Below, piece after piece: positions 1-7,360 of a DNA stretch of 64,000 bases. Origin of the DNA: Desulfuromonas sp. GTDB lineage: Bacteria > Desulfobacterota > Desulfuromonadia > Desulfuromonadales > BM103. The translations under genes were made by a program, and so were the position numbers. The stretch covers positions 22,744 to 86,743 of the forward strand of contig VEPG01000008.1 in NCBI GenBank assembly GCA_012026975.1. Direction: 5' to 3'. Position 1 is the first letter of the stretch. Each line of letters opens with the position of its first letter. The notes beneath the pieces are model-generated. The model was not told the DNA's origin and made no database searches. It worked only from the letters and a program-made list of their open reading frames with translations.

Positions 1-1
1 C

Positions 2-1603
2 CTGGCCTTCGTCGCCCAACACTCCTACGAACTGCTCCCCCACGACGAAGCCCGCGAACTCTACCGGGTGCCGGCGTTCCTGCAGACACTGCTCGACGCC
101 GGGCGGCTCGGCGACAAGAGCGGCGCCGGCTTCTACCGCAAGGAGCAGAGCGCCGATGGTAAACGGATCTTCGCCTGGGACTGGCGGACCGGTGAATACC
201 AGCCGACCGTCAAACCGGCCTTCCCCTGCCTGGCCGCCGCCAAACAGATACCCGATGCCGCCGGCCGTCTGCGCGCGGTGCTGGCCGGCGACGACCCCGG
301 CGCCCGCTTCGCCTGGCTGACGCTGCGCGATACCCTCATCTACGCGGTCAACCGCGTCCCGGAGATCAGCAGTGAGATCGCCGGCATCGACCGCGCCATG
401 CGCTGGGGTTTCGGCTGGGAGCTCGGTCCCTTCGAGATGCTCGACGCCATCGGCATCGACACCTTTGCCGCCAGAGTGGAACAGGACGGGGTCGCCGTGC
501 CGGCGGCACTGCGTGACATGTCGACCTGCTACCGGGTGGCGGGCGGGAGCGAAGAGCAGTTCAATCCGAAGGAACGCGGCTACCAGCCGGTCCTCGACGC
601 TCCGGGCGTCATCAGGCTCGAAATCATCAGGAAAAGCGGCGGGGTGGTGGCCAGCAAGCCGGCCTGCTCGCTGCTCGATATCGGCGACGGCGTCTTTGCT
701 CTCGAGTTCCACGGCAAGCTGAACACCATCGGCGCCGACGTCCTGCAGATGCTCCCCGAAGCGCTGGCCCGTGCCGAAAACGAAGGGGTGGCCCTGGTGG
801 TCGGCAGTCAGGGGGCCCAGTTCTCCGCCGGCGCCGACTTGATGATGCTGGCCTTTGCCATGCAGATGAAGCAGTTTGCCGAAATCGAAAAAATGGTGCG
901 CGCCTTCCAGAATGCCACCCTGGCGCTGAAGTGCGCCCAAGTGCCGGTGGTCGCCGCGCCTTACGGGCTGACCCTCGGCGGCGGGTGTGAATTCACCATG
1001 CATGCCACCGCGGCGCTGGCCCACGCCGAAACCTACATGGGCCTGGTGGAGATCGGCGCCGGCTTGCTCCCCGCCGGCGGCGGCACCAAGGAGCTGGCGC
1101 TGCGCGCCGTGCAGACCGCCAGCGCCGCCGGGGCCGATGTCGGCCCGTTCATCCTGCGCGCCTTCCGCACCATCGGCCTGGCCCGGGTCTCCACCTGCGC
1201 CGACGAACTGTTTGCCATGGGACTGCTGCGCGACGGCGACCGGGTCTGCATGGACCTCGACGGTCAGCTCGGCGCGGCCAAGTCCTTCGCTCTGGCTCTC
1301 GCGCCGACCCACCGCCCGGCCCGGCCGGCGACCATTGCGGCACCCGGCCGGAGCCTCGCCGCCAGCCTGAAAAGTTCGCTGTGGAATCTCGAACAGGGGG
1401 GCCAGGTCACCGCTTACGAGCGCCAGATCGCCGGCAAGGTCGCCGACATCCTCTGCGGCGGCGACGTTCCGGCCGGCACCCCGGTCTCCGAACAGTATCT
1501 GCTCGACCTCGAGCGCGAGGGGTTCCTCTCCCTGTGCGGCGAAGCCAAGACGCTGGAGCGGATCGGCCACCTGCTCAAGACCGGCAAACCATTACGGAAC
1601 TAG
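2..1603 (+). CDS. 3-hydroxyacyl-CoA dehydrogenase / enoyl-CoA hydratase fusion (5' end outside window)
   Basis: Multifunctional fatty-acid beta-oxidation enzyme catalysing hydration of enoyl-CoA and NAD-dependent oxidation of the 3-hydroxyacyl-CoA in the cytoplasm. The frame is open from base 2, so the NAD-binding Rossmann half lies outside the window; 533 residues are visible. Around visible residue 138 the motif WELGPFEMLDAIGID marks the helical C-terminal half of the dehydrogenase. A crotonase domain follows from about 235, with an oxyanion-hole segment SAGADL and two catalytic-type glutamates 20 residues apart (GGGCE, about 330, and VEIGAG, about 350), the spacing known for enoyl-CoA hydratases. 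The domain order, dehydrogenase first, is the reverse of E. coli FadB. The thiolase gene starts 9 bases after the stop, so the two are probably co-transcribed and complete one turn of beta-oxidation. Confidence 0.93.
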   Translation: MAFVAQHSYELLPHDEARELYRVPAFLQTLLDAGRLGDKSGAGFYRKEQSADGKRIFAWDWRTGEYQPTVKPAFPCLAAAKQIPDAAGRLRAVLAGDDPGARFAWLTLRDTLIYAVNRVPEISSEIAGIDRAMRWGFGWELGPFEMLDAIGIDTFAARVEQDGVAVPAALRDMSTCYRVAGGSEEQFNPKERGYQPVLDAPGVIRLEIIRKSGGVVASKPACSLLDIGDGVFALEFHGKLNTIGADVLQMLPEALARAENEGVALVVGSQGAQFSAGADLMMLAFAMQMKQFAEIEKMVRAFQNATLALKCAQVPVVAAPYGLTLGGGCEFTMHATAALAHAETYMGLVEIGAGLLPAGGGTKELALRAVQTASAAGADVGPFILRAFRTIGLARVSTCADELFAMGLLRDGDRVCMDLDGQLGAAKSFALALAPTHRPARPATIAAPGRSLAASLKSSLWNLEQGGQVTAYERQIAGKVADILCGGDVPAGTPVSEQYLLDLEREGFLSLCGEAKTLERIGHLLKTGKPLRN

Positions 1604-1612
1604 GAGACCAGC

Positions 1613-2791
1613 ATGTCGACAGCCTATATCCTCGACGCCTGCCGCACCCCGGGGGGGAAGGCCCACCGCGGCGTCTTCCGCCACACCCGCCCCGACGACC
1701 TGGCCGCAGCAGTGATCCGGGCGCTGCTCGAACGCACCGCCACCGACCCGACACTGGTCGACGACTTGATTCTGGGCTGCGCCTTTCCCGAAGCCGAACA
1801 GGGGATGAACGTAGCGCGCATCGCCGCGCTCAAGGCCGGGCTGCCGGTCACCGTGCCGGCCCAGACGGTCAACCGCTTCTGCGCGTCCGGGCTGCAGGCC
1901 ATCGCCAGCGCCGCCGAGCGGATCATCGCCGGGGGCGCCGACTGCATCGTTGCCGGCGGCACCGAATCGATGACCCTGGTGCCGATGGCCGGCCACGCCT
2001 TCCGTGCCAATCCCGCCCTGGTTGCCAGCTGGCCGGAGGTCTATGCCGGCATGGGGATCACCGCCGAGATCCTCGCCGCCAAATATGCCATCGACCGTGC
2101 GACCCAGGACACCTTCGCCATGGAGAGCCACCGCAAGGCGGCCGCCGCGCAGGCCGCCGGACGCTTTGCCGCCGAGATCGTCCCGATCGAGGCTGAATTG
2201 ATCGTAACCGAAGCAGGACGCCCGGTTTCCCGAAAAATGCTGGTCACCGCCGACGAGGGCATTCGTCCCGACACGACGGTCGAGTCCCTGGCGAAACTCA
2301 ACCCGGCCTTCAAGGTCGACGGCACCGTCACCGCCGGCAACAGTTCGCAGATGACCGACGGCGCCGCCGCGGTGCTGGTGGTTTCGGAAAAATTCCTGAA
2401 ACAGTGCGGCACACCGCCACTGGCACGCTTCCTCGCCTATGCGGTTTCGGGGGTCGCCCCGGAGATCATGGGGATCGGCCCGGTGACCGCCGTGCCGAAG
2501 GCTTTGGCGTTGGGTGGGTTGACCCTCGGGGAGATCGGGGTGGTCGAACTCAACGAAGCCTTCGCCGGGCAGGCCCTGGCGGTGATCGGGGAACTCGGAC
2601 TCGACCCGGCGCGGGTCAACGTCAACGGCGGGGCGATCGCCCTTGGCCACCCCCTCGGCGCCACCGGCGCCAAACTGACCGCTACCCTGCTGCATGAACT
2701 GCCGCGGCGTGGGGCACGTTACGGCATGGTGACCATGTGCGTCGGTGGCGGCATGGGCGCCGCGGGAATTTTCGAGCGACTCGAACGCTGA
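1613..2791 (+). CDS. Acetyl-CoA acetyltransferase (thiolase)
   Basis: Thiolase of 392 residues, the usual family length, cleaving 3-ketoacyl-CoA with CoA or running in reverse to condense acetyl-CoA. The acyl-accepting cysteine is in NRFCASGLQAI near residue 89, the catalytic histidine in ALGHPLGATGAK near 345, and the second active-site cysteine in CVGGGMGAAG near 376. The ATG is preceded by TAGGAGA at good spacing. It follows the hydroxyacyl-CoA dehydrogenase/hydratase gene by 9 bases and is closed by a hairpin terminator, so the pair forms the 3' end of a beta-oxidation operon. Whether it prefers long-chain ketoacyl-CoA or acetoacetyl-CoA cannot be read from the sequence. Confidence 0.96.
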   Translation: MSTAYILDACRTPGGKAHRGVFRHTRPDDLAAAVIRALLERTATDPTLVDDLILGCAFPEAEQGMNVARIAALKAGLPVTVPAQTVNRFCASGLQAIASAAERIIAGGADCIVAGGTESMTLVPMAGHAFRANPALVASWPEVYAGMGITAEILAAKYAIDRATQDTFAMESHRKAAAAQAAGRFAAEIVPIEAELIVTEAGRPVSRKMLVTADEGIRPDTTVESLAKLNPAFKVDGTVTAGNSSQMTDGAAAVLVVSEKFLKQCGTPPLARFLAYAVSGVAPEIMGIGPVTAVPKALALGGLTLGEIGVVELNEAFAGQALAVIGELGLDPARVNVNGGAIALGHPLGATGAKLTATLLHELPRRGARYGMVTMCVGGGMGAAGIFERLER

Positions 2792-2816
2792 CGGGCAGTT
2801 CCTGTGAAGGACGTGC

Positions 2817-2849
2817 TACGCCGGGGCAGCGCTGTTCCGGCGTACTTTT
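2817..2849 (+). terminator. Rho-independent terminator after the thiolase
   Basis: Inverted repeat TACGCCGG / CCGGCGTA (2817-2824 and 2837-2844) with a 12-base loop, followed by CTTTT. It lies 26 bases past the thiolase stop. Confidence 0.7.
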
Positions 2850-2876
2850 GTAACGGTCACACAGCCTTGGTATTAT
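2848..2876 (+). promoter_or_regulatory. Candidate sigma70 promoter for the receiver-like gene
   Basis: TTGTAA (2848-2853), 17-base spacer, TATTAT (2871-2876), in an AT-rich stretch upstream of the TTG start at 2935. The -35 overlaps the T-run of the preceding terminator. Read by eye only. Confidence 0.45.
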
Positions 2877-2934
2877 TTGAGATATTTATCAGACTATTTG
2901 TGGTATTTATGGCGCAATAGGGGAGGTTGTTACC

Positions 2935-3399
2935 TTGCGCCTGCGTGTTTTCCTTATCGAGCCAAACGATGCCATCAGCGGATCGCTCGAACTGTTTCTG
3001 GAAGAGCTGGGCCATGAGGTAGTCAGCTCCCCGACGGCGGAGAGTTGCCCACATTTCCATGCCGCCGACCAGACCTGCTCCCGGCGGCAGCCATGCGCCG
3101 ATGCCGTCATCCTCGGTCAGCACCTGTCGAAAGTGAAGGGGATCGAATTGATCGAACGGCGGGCGCGCGGCGGGTGCCGGGGAATGGTCGCCAACGTCGC
3201 CCTGCTCTGCCTCCCCTGGTCCGACAACGACCGGCGCCGCGCGGAAGCACTCGGCTGCCGCTATTTCGAAACGCCGCTGCACTTGAATGAACTGGCCGAC
3301 TGGCTGCAGCTTATCGCCCAACGCACCGATCCGCAGCGCCAGCTTGCCCCGCTCTCGCACCAGGCCGTCGTCAGCGTCCCTGCTGCCGGCGTAAGGTAA
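2935..3399 (+). CDS. Degenerate response-regulator receiver-like protein
   Basis: Cytoplasmic protein of 154 residues whose opening (LRVFLIEPNDAISGSLELFL) looks like the first strand and helix of a CheY-type receiver, with GHEVV as strand two. The position where the phosphoacceptor Asp should be reads DAVILGQHLS, with Gly in place of Asp, and the acidic pair near the start is reduced to EPND. A cysteine-bearing insert (SCPHFHAADQTCSRRQPC, about residues 38-55) lies just before that strand, and there is no output domain. The start is TTG at 2935, chosen because GGGAGG lies 8 bases upstream and no ATG fits. It probably does not take phosphate in the normal way. Its 3' end overlaps the convergent tautomerase gene by 29 bases. 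Function unknown. Confidence 0.75.
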   Translation: MRLRVFLIEPNDAISGSLELFLEELGHEVVSSPTAESCPHFHAADQTCSRRQPCADAVILGQHLSKVKGIELIERRARGGCRGMVANVALLCLPWSDNDRRRAEALGCRYFETPLHLNELADWLQLIAQRTDPQRQLAPLSHQAVVSVPAAGVR

Positions 3400-3574
3400 T
3401 CGACTCCCCGCCGATCCCCCAGTTGTCGGTTTCCACTTCATCGATCACCACCACCGTGGTCGCCGGATTCTTGCCGAGCACGTCCCGCAGCAGTTCCGTG
3501 ACCCCGGCGATCAGTTGGGCCTTCTGTACGGCCGTGGCGCCTTCCCGCGTGATCTTGATGTTGACGTAAGGCAT
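3371..3574 (-). CDS. 4-oxalocrotonate tautomerase family protein
   Basis: Small enzyme of 67 residues. After removal of Met the protein begins with Pro (MPYVNIKITREGAT), the N-terminal proline that acts as general base in 4-oxalocrotonate tautomerases; the length and the AQLIAGVTELL helix fit the family, which usually assembles as hexamers. A longer frame extends upstream to 3673, but the start at 3574 is set by the required Pro-1 and by GGAGAGGAGA just upstream. The physiological substrate cannot be predicted, since no aromatic degradation genes are adjacent. It is divergent from the nickel uptake operon and shares its upstream region. Confidence 0.88.
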   Translation of the reverse strand: MPYVNIKITREGATAVQKAQLIAGVTELLRDVLGKNPATTVVVIDEVETDNWGIGGESITLRRQQGR

Positions 3575-3596
3575 CCTTATTCTCCTCTCCGCACTA

Positions 3597-3603
3597 GTAA
3601 CAC
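3597..3603. promoter_or_regulatory. Isolated GTAACAC half-site
   Basis: Part of an 11-base direct repeat (AGTAACACGAA) at 3596-3606 that recurs at 3659-3669, exactly 63 bases away. It lies 22 bases upstream of the tautomerase start. It may be an auxiliary operator half-site. Confidence 0.4.
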
Positions 3604-3631
3604 GAATTCTTGATTCGTAAGATTTATCCTC

Positions 3632-3661
3632 TTGACACCTTCCGTTGGCTGGCAGCATAGT
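3632..3661 (+). promoter_or_regulatory. Promoter of the nickel uptake operon
   Basis: Perfect -35 TTGACA (3632-3637), 18-base spacer, -10-like CATAGT (3656-3661). The inverted repeat at 3660-3686 begins inside the -10 and covers the expected start point, the usual place for a repressor. Confidence 0.6.
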
Positions 3662-3686
3662 AACACGAAACATATTCTTGTGTTAC
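3660..3686. promoter_or_regulatory. Inverted repeat GTAACAC-N13-GTGTTAC, candidate NikR operator
   Basis: Perfect 7-base arms at 3660-3666 and 3680-3686 separated by 13 bases, between the -10 and the nikK ribosome-binding site. Short, widely spaced half-sites of this type are known for the nickel repressor NikR, and GTGTTAC/GTAACAC half-sites with 13-14 base spacing have been described for deltaproteobacteria as far as I recall; I could not check the relative orientation. The nickel genes directly downstream support the call. Confidence 0.6.
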
Positions 3687-3698
3687 AAGGTGATTTCA

Positions 3699-4472
3699 AT
3701 GCGCCTGATTGCAATCCTGCTCTTGCTGGCACTGAGCTGCCCGGTTGCCGCACTCGCCCAACTTGCCCTGCTCACCCCTTCCGACGACATTATCAGCCAA
3801 GAAGCACCCGTTGTCATCACCCTGCATCTCGGCCTGTTCGATCCGCGGGGACGGCAAGCCCTGGAGGTTGCCAAAGCGAAACGCTTCGGCGTGCAGCATC
3901 TCGGTGAGGAAACCAATCTCCTCGGCGCGCTCAAACCCGTCCAGGAAAAGAATGCGACCACCTGGCTGGCCGAATTCCCCGTAAAAAGTCCCGGCGACTA
4001 TACCTTCTATGCGGAACAGACGCCGCGCTGGGACACCGCGGAGGAGGAATTTCTGATCCCTCTCGCCAAGGTTTGCGTCAACGCGCTGGCGCTTGAAGAA
4101 GGGTGGGACGAACCGGTCGGCCTGGAGGCGGAAATCGTCCCCCTGAGTCGCCCCTACGGTCTGTGGAGCGGCAACCTTTTCAGCGGCCAGGTCCTCCTGA
4201 ACGGCGACCCGGCCCCCTACGCGGCCATTGAGGTCGCCTGGTTCGGTCCTTCCCCGGAGACCTCCGCAACCCTCTCGGCCGCGCCGCCGGCCTGCCGCGT
4301 TCAGAAACTCCGCGCCGACGCCAACGGCATCTTCCATTATGCCATGCCCCGGGGCGGCTGGTGGGGGTTTGCCGCCAGCCTCGATGCCGACTGGACAATA
4401 AAAAAGGACGGCGAGGAAAAACCCGTCACCCTTGTTACCAGCTACTGGGTCCAGGCCCGGGAGATCAAATAG
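3699..4472 (+). CDS. nikK: NikK-like periplasmic DUF4198 protein of a nickel ECF transporter
   Basis: Exported protein of 257 residues with a clear signal peptide (MRLIAILLLLALSCPVAALA). The mature part resembles DUF4198 proteins: beta-rich, with a signature near residue 150 (EIVPLSRPYGLWSGN) and a second beta domain after it. Such proteins are found as accessory NikK components beside CbiM/NikM-type metal transporters in deltaproteobacteria. The start at 3699 is preferred over an upstream ATG because AAGGTGA lies just before it and the signal peptide starts here. The nikMN gene follows after 9 bases. Its exact role, perhaps delivering metal to the membrane complex, is inferred from context. 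Confidence 0.75.
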   Translation: MRLIAILLLLALSCPVAALAQLALLTPSDDIISQEAPVVITLHLGLFDPRGRQALEVAKAKRFGVQHLGEETNLLGALKPVQEKNATTWLAEFPVKSPGDYTFYAEQTPRWDTAEEEFLIPLAKVCVNALALEEGWDEPVGLEAEIVPLSRPYGLWSGNLFSGQVLLNGDPAPYAAIEVAWFGPSPETSATLSAAPPACRVQKLRADANGIFHYAMPRGGWWGFAASLDADWTIKKDGEEKPVTLVTSYWVQAREIK

Positions 4473-4481
4473 GTTCCAGCC

Positions 4482-5495
4482 ATGCACATGGCCGACGCCC
4501 TCCTCTCGCCCGCCGTCGGCGGCGCCATGCTGGCCGCGACCGCCGGCACCATCGCCTGGTGCTCCTCGAGGGTGCCCCGGGATCTCGATGAATACAAGGT
4601 GCCGTTGATGGGTGTGCTCGGCGCCTTCGTCTTTGCCGCACAGATGATCAACTTCGCCATCCCGGGAACCGGCTCCAGCGGCCACATCGGCGGCGGCCTG
4701 CTGCTGGCCATCCTGCTCGGCCCTCATGCCGCCTTTCTGACCATTGCCTCGGTCCTGTTCATCCAGGCCCTCTTTTTCGCCGACGGAGGGCTGCTCGCGC
4801 TGGGATGCAACATCTTCAATCTCGGTTTTTTCCAGACCTTTATCGCCTATCCACTGATCTACCGCCGGCTGGCCGGCCGCCAGCCGCGCCAAAGCCGGCT
4901 GGTCCTTGCGGCTATCGTCGCCGGGGTGGTCGGCCTGCAGCTGGCCGCCTTTGCCGTCGTGCTGGAGACCACCGCCTCGGGGATCTCGGCTCTGCCGTTC
5001 AAGGCCTTTGTCCTGCTCATGCAGCCGATTCACCTGGCAATCGGCGTCATCGAGGGACTGGCGACCGCAGCGATCATTGCCTTTGTCCACCGGGCCCGTC
5101 CCGAGCTGGTCGAGAGCACCCTGGCCGGGCGGCCGTTGGGCAGTCTGCCGATTCGCGGCATGCTGGCCGCCTTTGCCCTGGCCGCCGTTCTGCTCGGCGG
5201 CGTGGTCTCCTGGTTTGCCTCGACCCAACCCGACGGGCTTGAATGGGCCATTGCCAAAGTCACCGGTGATACTGAACTGCCGGCGCCGGCACATCCGCTC
5301 CATCACACGCTGGCAGCCATCCAGGAGAAGCTAGCCATCTTCCCGGGTGACACCGGTCAGTCCGGTTCTCCCGCGCCGGACAATCCTGCCGGACGGATCG
5401 ATAATGGCCTGCCGGGCTTGATCGGAGGACTGGTCACCCTCGCCACTGCGGTTCTAACCGGCCTGCTCCTGAGAAGCTGCGCCCGCCGGGCGTAA
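4482..5495 (+). CDS. nikM: NikMN: CbiM-type substrate-specific nickel transport protein fused to a PDGLE domain
   Basis: Integral membrane S-component of 337 residues that selects the metal ion. The N-terminus MHMADALLSPAVG corresponds to the MHIPDGFLS-type start of CbiM/NikM, whose His-2 helps ligate Ni or Co. About seven hydrophobic segments follow. At about residue 245 the PDGLEWAIAKV segment is the diagnostic motif of the NikN/CbiN-like partner, so M and N are fused here, with a final membrane segment near the C-terminus. Nickel rather than cobalt is inferred from the NikR-like operator and the NikK gene, since no cobalamin synthesis gene is adjacent. Confidence 0.88.
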   Translation: MHMADALLSPAVGGAMLAATAGTIAWCSSRVPRDLDEYKVPLMGVLGAFVFAAQMINFAIPGTGSSGHIGGGLLLAILLGPHAAFLTIASVLFIQALFFADGGLLALGCNIFNLGFFQTFIAYPLIYRRLAGRQPRQSRLVLAAIVAGVVGLQLAAFAVVLETTASGISALPFKAFVLLMQPIHLAIGVIEGLATAAIIAFVHRARPELVESTLAGRPLGSLPIRGMLAAFALAAVLLGGVVSWFASTQPDGLEWAIAKVTGDTELPAPAHPLHHTLAAIQEKLAIFPGDTGQSGSPAPDNPAGRIDNGLPGLIGGLVTLATAVLTGLLLRSCARRA

Positions 5496-5504
5496 GCGTT
5501 GCCG

Positions 5505-6311
5505 ATGCTCGCTATCGACGGCACCCTTTTCGACTTCAAGCGCCTCGACCTGCTGGCCATGCGGGAGAGCGCCGTGCATCGCCTTGACCCACGCGCCAAG
5601 GTGCTGACCACCCTGGTCTTCATCGTCTGCGTGGTTTCCTTCGGCCGCTACGAGCTGGCCGCCATGCTCCCCTTTTGCCTCTTCCCGATAGCTCTGCTGG
5701 CCTTGGGCGATCTGCCGGCCGGCTACATCGCCCGCAAAGTGCTGGTGGTGATCCCCTTTGCCGTCATGGTCGGCCTGTTCAACCCGCTCTTCGATCGGCA
5801 GGTCATCCTGCAACTCGGCCCGCTCGGCATCTGGGGGGGATGGCTCTCCTGCCTGTCGATCGTGGTCCGGGCCCTGCTCACCGCCGCCGCCGCCATCGTG
5901 CTGGTGGCGGTGACCGGGTTCCCGGCGATCTGCGTGGCGCTGGAGCAGCTGGGGATGCCACGGGTTTTCGCGGTGCAACTGCTCTTTCTCTATCGCTACA
6001 TTTTTGTTCTGACCGACGAGGGGGGCCGGGTGGCACGGGCCCGCCAGCTGCGGTCCTGCGGCAACAAAGGGATGGGGCTGCGCCACTTTGGCCCCCTGTT
6101 GGGCCATCTGCTGCTGCGCACCTGGGAGCGGGCCGAGCGGATCCATATGGCGATGCTGGCCCGCGGCTTCACCGGCGAAATGCATGCCCGCCGCCGGGGA
6201 CGCTTCGGCGCCGGGGATGTCCTCTTCGTGCTGGGCTGGTCCGCCCTCTTCGTCACCTTCCGCCTCTATAATTTCCCCCAGCTTCTGGGGATGCTGCTGC
6301 TTGGGAGCTAA
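5505..6311 (+). CDS. nikQ: NikQ/CbiQ: ECF transporter transmembrane (T) component
   Basis: Membrane protein of 268 residues that couples the substrate-binding component to the ATPase. The N-terminal cytoplasmic part (ESAVHRLDPRAKVL) and four to five membrane segments fit CbiQ, and the ARGF motif in MLARGFTGEM (about 220) is the conserved Ala-Arg-Gly element that docks on the ATPase. A TTG at 5499 is an alternative start; neither start has a strong ribosome-binding site, suggesting translational coupling to nikMN, which ends at 5495. Confidence 0.88.
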   Translation: MLAIDGTLFDFKRLDLLAMRESAVHRLDPRAKVLTTLVFIVCVVSFGRYELAAMLPFCLFPIALLALGDLPAGYIARKVLVVIPFAVMVGLFNPLFDRQVILQLGPLGIWGGWLSCLSIVVRALLTAAAAIVLVAVTGFPAICVALEQLGMPRVFAVQLLFLYRYIFVLTDEGGRVARARQLRSCGNKGMGLRHFGPLLGHLLLRTWERAERIHMAMLARGFTGEMHARRRGRFGAGDVLFVLGWSALFVTFRLYNFPQLLGMLLLGS

Positions 6312-6326
6312 TACAGGACACCCGCC

Positions 6327-7184
6327 ATGAGCCATCACATCGTCGAAGTCAAACAGTTGCGTCATGTCTACCCCGACGGCACCGAGGCCCTGCGCGACGT
6401 CTCGTTCCGGATTCATCACGGCGAATCGGTGGCGATCATCGGCGCCAACGGAGCCGGGAAGTCGACCCTGCTCCTGCACCTCAACGGCTACCTCCCGGCC
6501 ACGTCCGGCACCATCCGCATCGGCGACCATCCGTTGAGCAAGGAGACGCTGAATGAAATCCGCCGCACCGTGGGGATGGTCTTCCAGGATCCCGACGACC
6601 AGCTGTTCATGCCGACGGTCTTTGATGACGTTGCCTTCGGCCCTCTCAACCAGGGGTTGACGCCCGCCCTGATCGAGCAGCGCGTCACGGATGCCCTGGA
6701 GCGGGTCGAAGCCCGGGAATTGCGGAACAAGCCGCCCTACCACCTCTCCGGCGGCGAAAAAAAACGCGTGGCCATCGCCACCGTTCTCTCCATGCTCCCC
6801 GAAATCCTGGTTCTCGACGAGCCGACCGCGGGTCTCGATCCCCGCGCCCGGCGCCAGTTGATGGCATTGCTGCAGGACTTCCACCATACTCGCATCATCA
6901 CCAGTCATGACCTCGACATGGTCCTCGAGTTGTGCGAACGCACCATTGTCCTGCACCAGGGGATGGTCATGGCCGATGGCCCAACCCTCGAAATCTTCGG
7001 CAACGAGACGCTGCTCGCCGCCTGTCACCTGGAAAAGCCGTTCTCCATGCAGGGCTGCCCGGTCTGCTCCCCCAAGGCGATCCGTCGCCTCCCCAAGCCA
7101 CAGCCGCCCCTGGTCCCTCCCCATGGTGACCGTCAGCATGATCATGCACATCACCTCCACGACCACGACCATCACGATCACTGA
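6327..7184 (+). CDS. nikO: NikO/CbiO: ECF transporter ATPase with histidine-rich tail
   Basis: ABC ATPase of 285 residues energising nickel uptake. Walker A is GANGAGKST (about 38-46), the signature is LSGGEKKRV, Walker B is ILVLDEPTAGLD, and the switch histidine is in TSHD. The last 20 residues contain about ten histidines alternating with Asp (HDHAHHLHDHDHHDH), an unusual addition likely to bind Ni2+ or Zn2+ for storage or sensing. It ends the operon; no clear terminator follows, only an AT-rich palindrome. Confidence 0.93.
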   Translation: MSHHIVEVKQLRHVYPDGTEALRDVSFRIHHGESVAIIGANGAGKSTLLLHLNGYLPATSGTIRIGDHPLSKETLNEIRRTVGMVFQDPDDQLFMPTVFDDVAFGPLNQGLTPALIEQRVTDALERVEARELRNKPPYHLSGGEKKRVAIATVLSMLPEILVLDEPTAGLDPRARRQLMALLQDFHHTRIITSHDLDMVLELCERTIVLHQGMVMADGPTLEIFGNETLLAACHLEKPFSMQGCPVCSPKAIRRLPKPQPPLVPPHGDRQHDHAHHLHDHDHHDH

Positions 7185-7191
7185 TCTGGTA

Positions 7192-7218
7192 GAAATTTTC
7201 AATTTTAGTAAAAATTTC
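7192..7218. repeat. AT-rich inverted repeat between nikO and sucC
   Basis: GAAATTTT (7192-7199) and AAAATTTC (7211-7218) with an 11-base loop. It starts 8 bases after nikO. It could be a weak terminator, an operator or an upstream promoter element of sucC; the sequence does not decide. Confidence 0.4.
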
Positions 7219-7360
7219 CCCTGGTTGTTTTTAGTTAGACAAAAAATTATTGGCGCGTTACCGTGGCGTTGGTTGACAAGCGGGCATTTGCGGGCAACGT
7301 TGTATCTGCCGCGCATCCATCAAACGTCCCGACAGCCGTCTGACAAGGAGGCAAACCGTC

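Noticed and set aside
3696..5306. Long minus-strand open frame (536 codons) opposite the nickel genes
   Set aside because: It mirrors GC-rich nikK/nikM codons, has no recognisable domain, and the plus-strand genes are clear.
7273..7305. TTGACA upstream of sucC
   Set aside because: No recognisable -10 at normal spacing; a promoter is likely but could not be placed.
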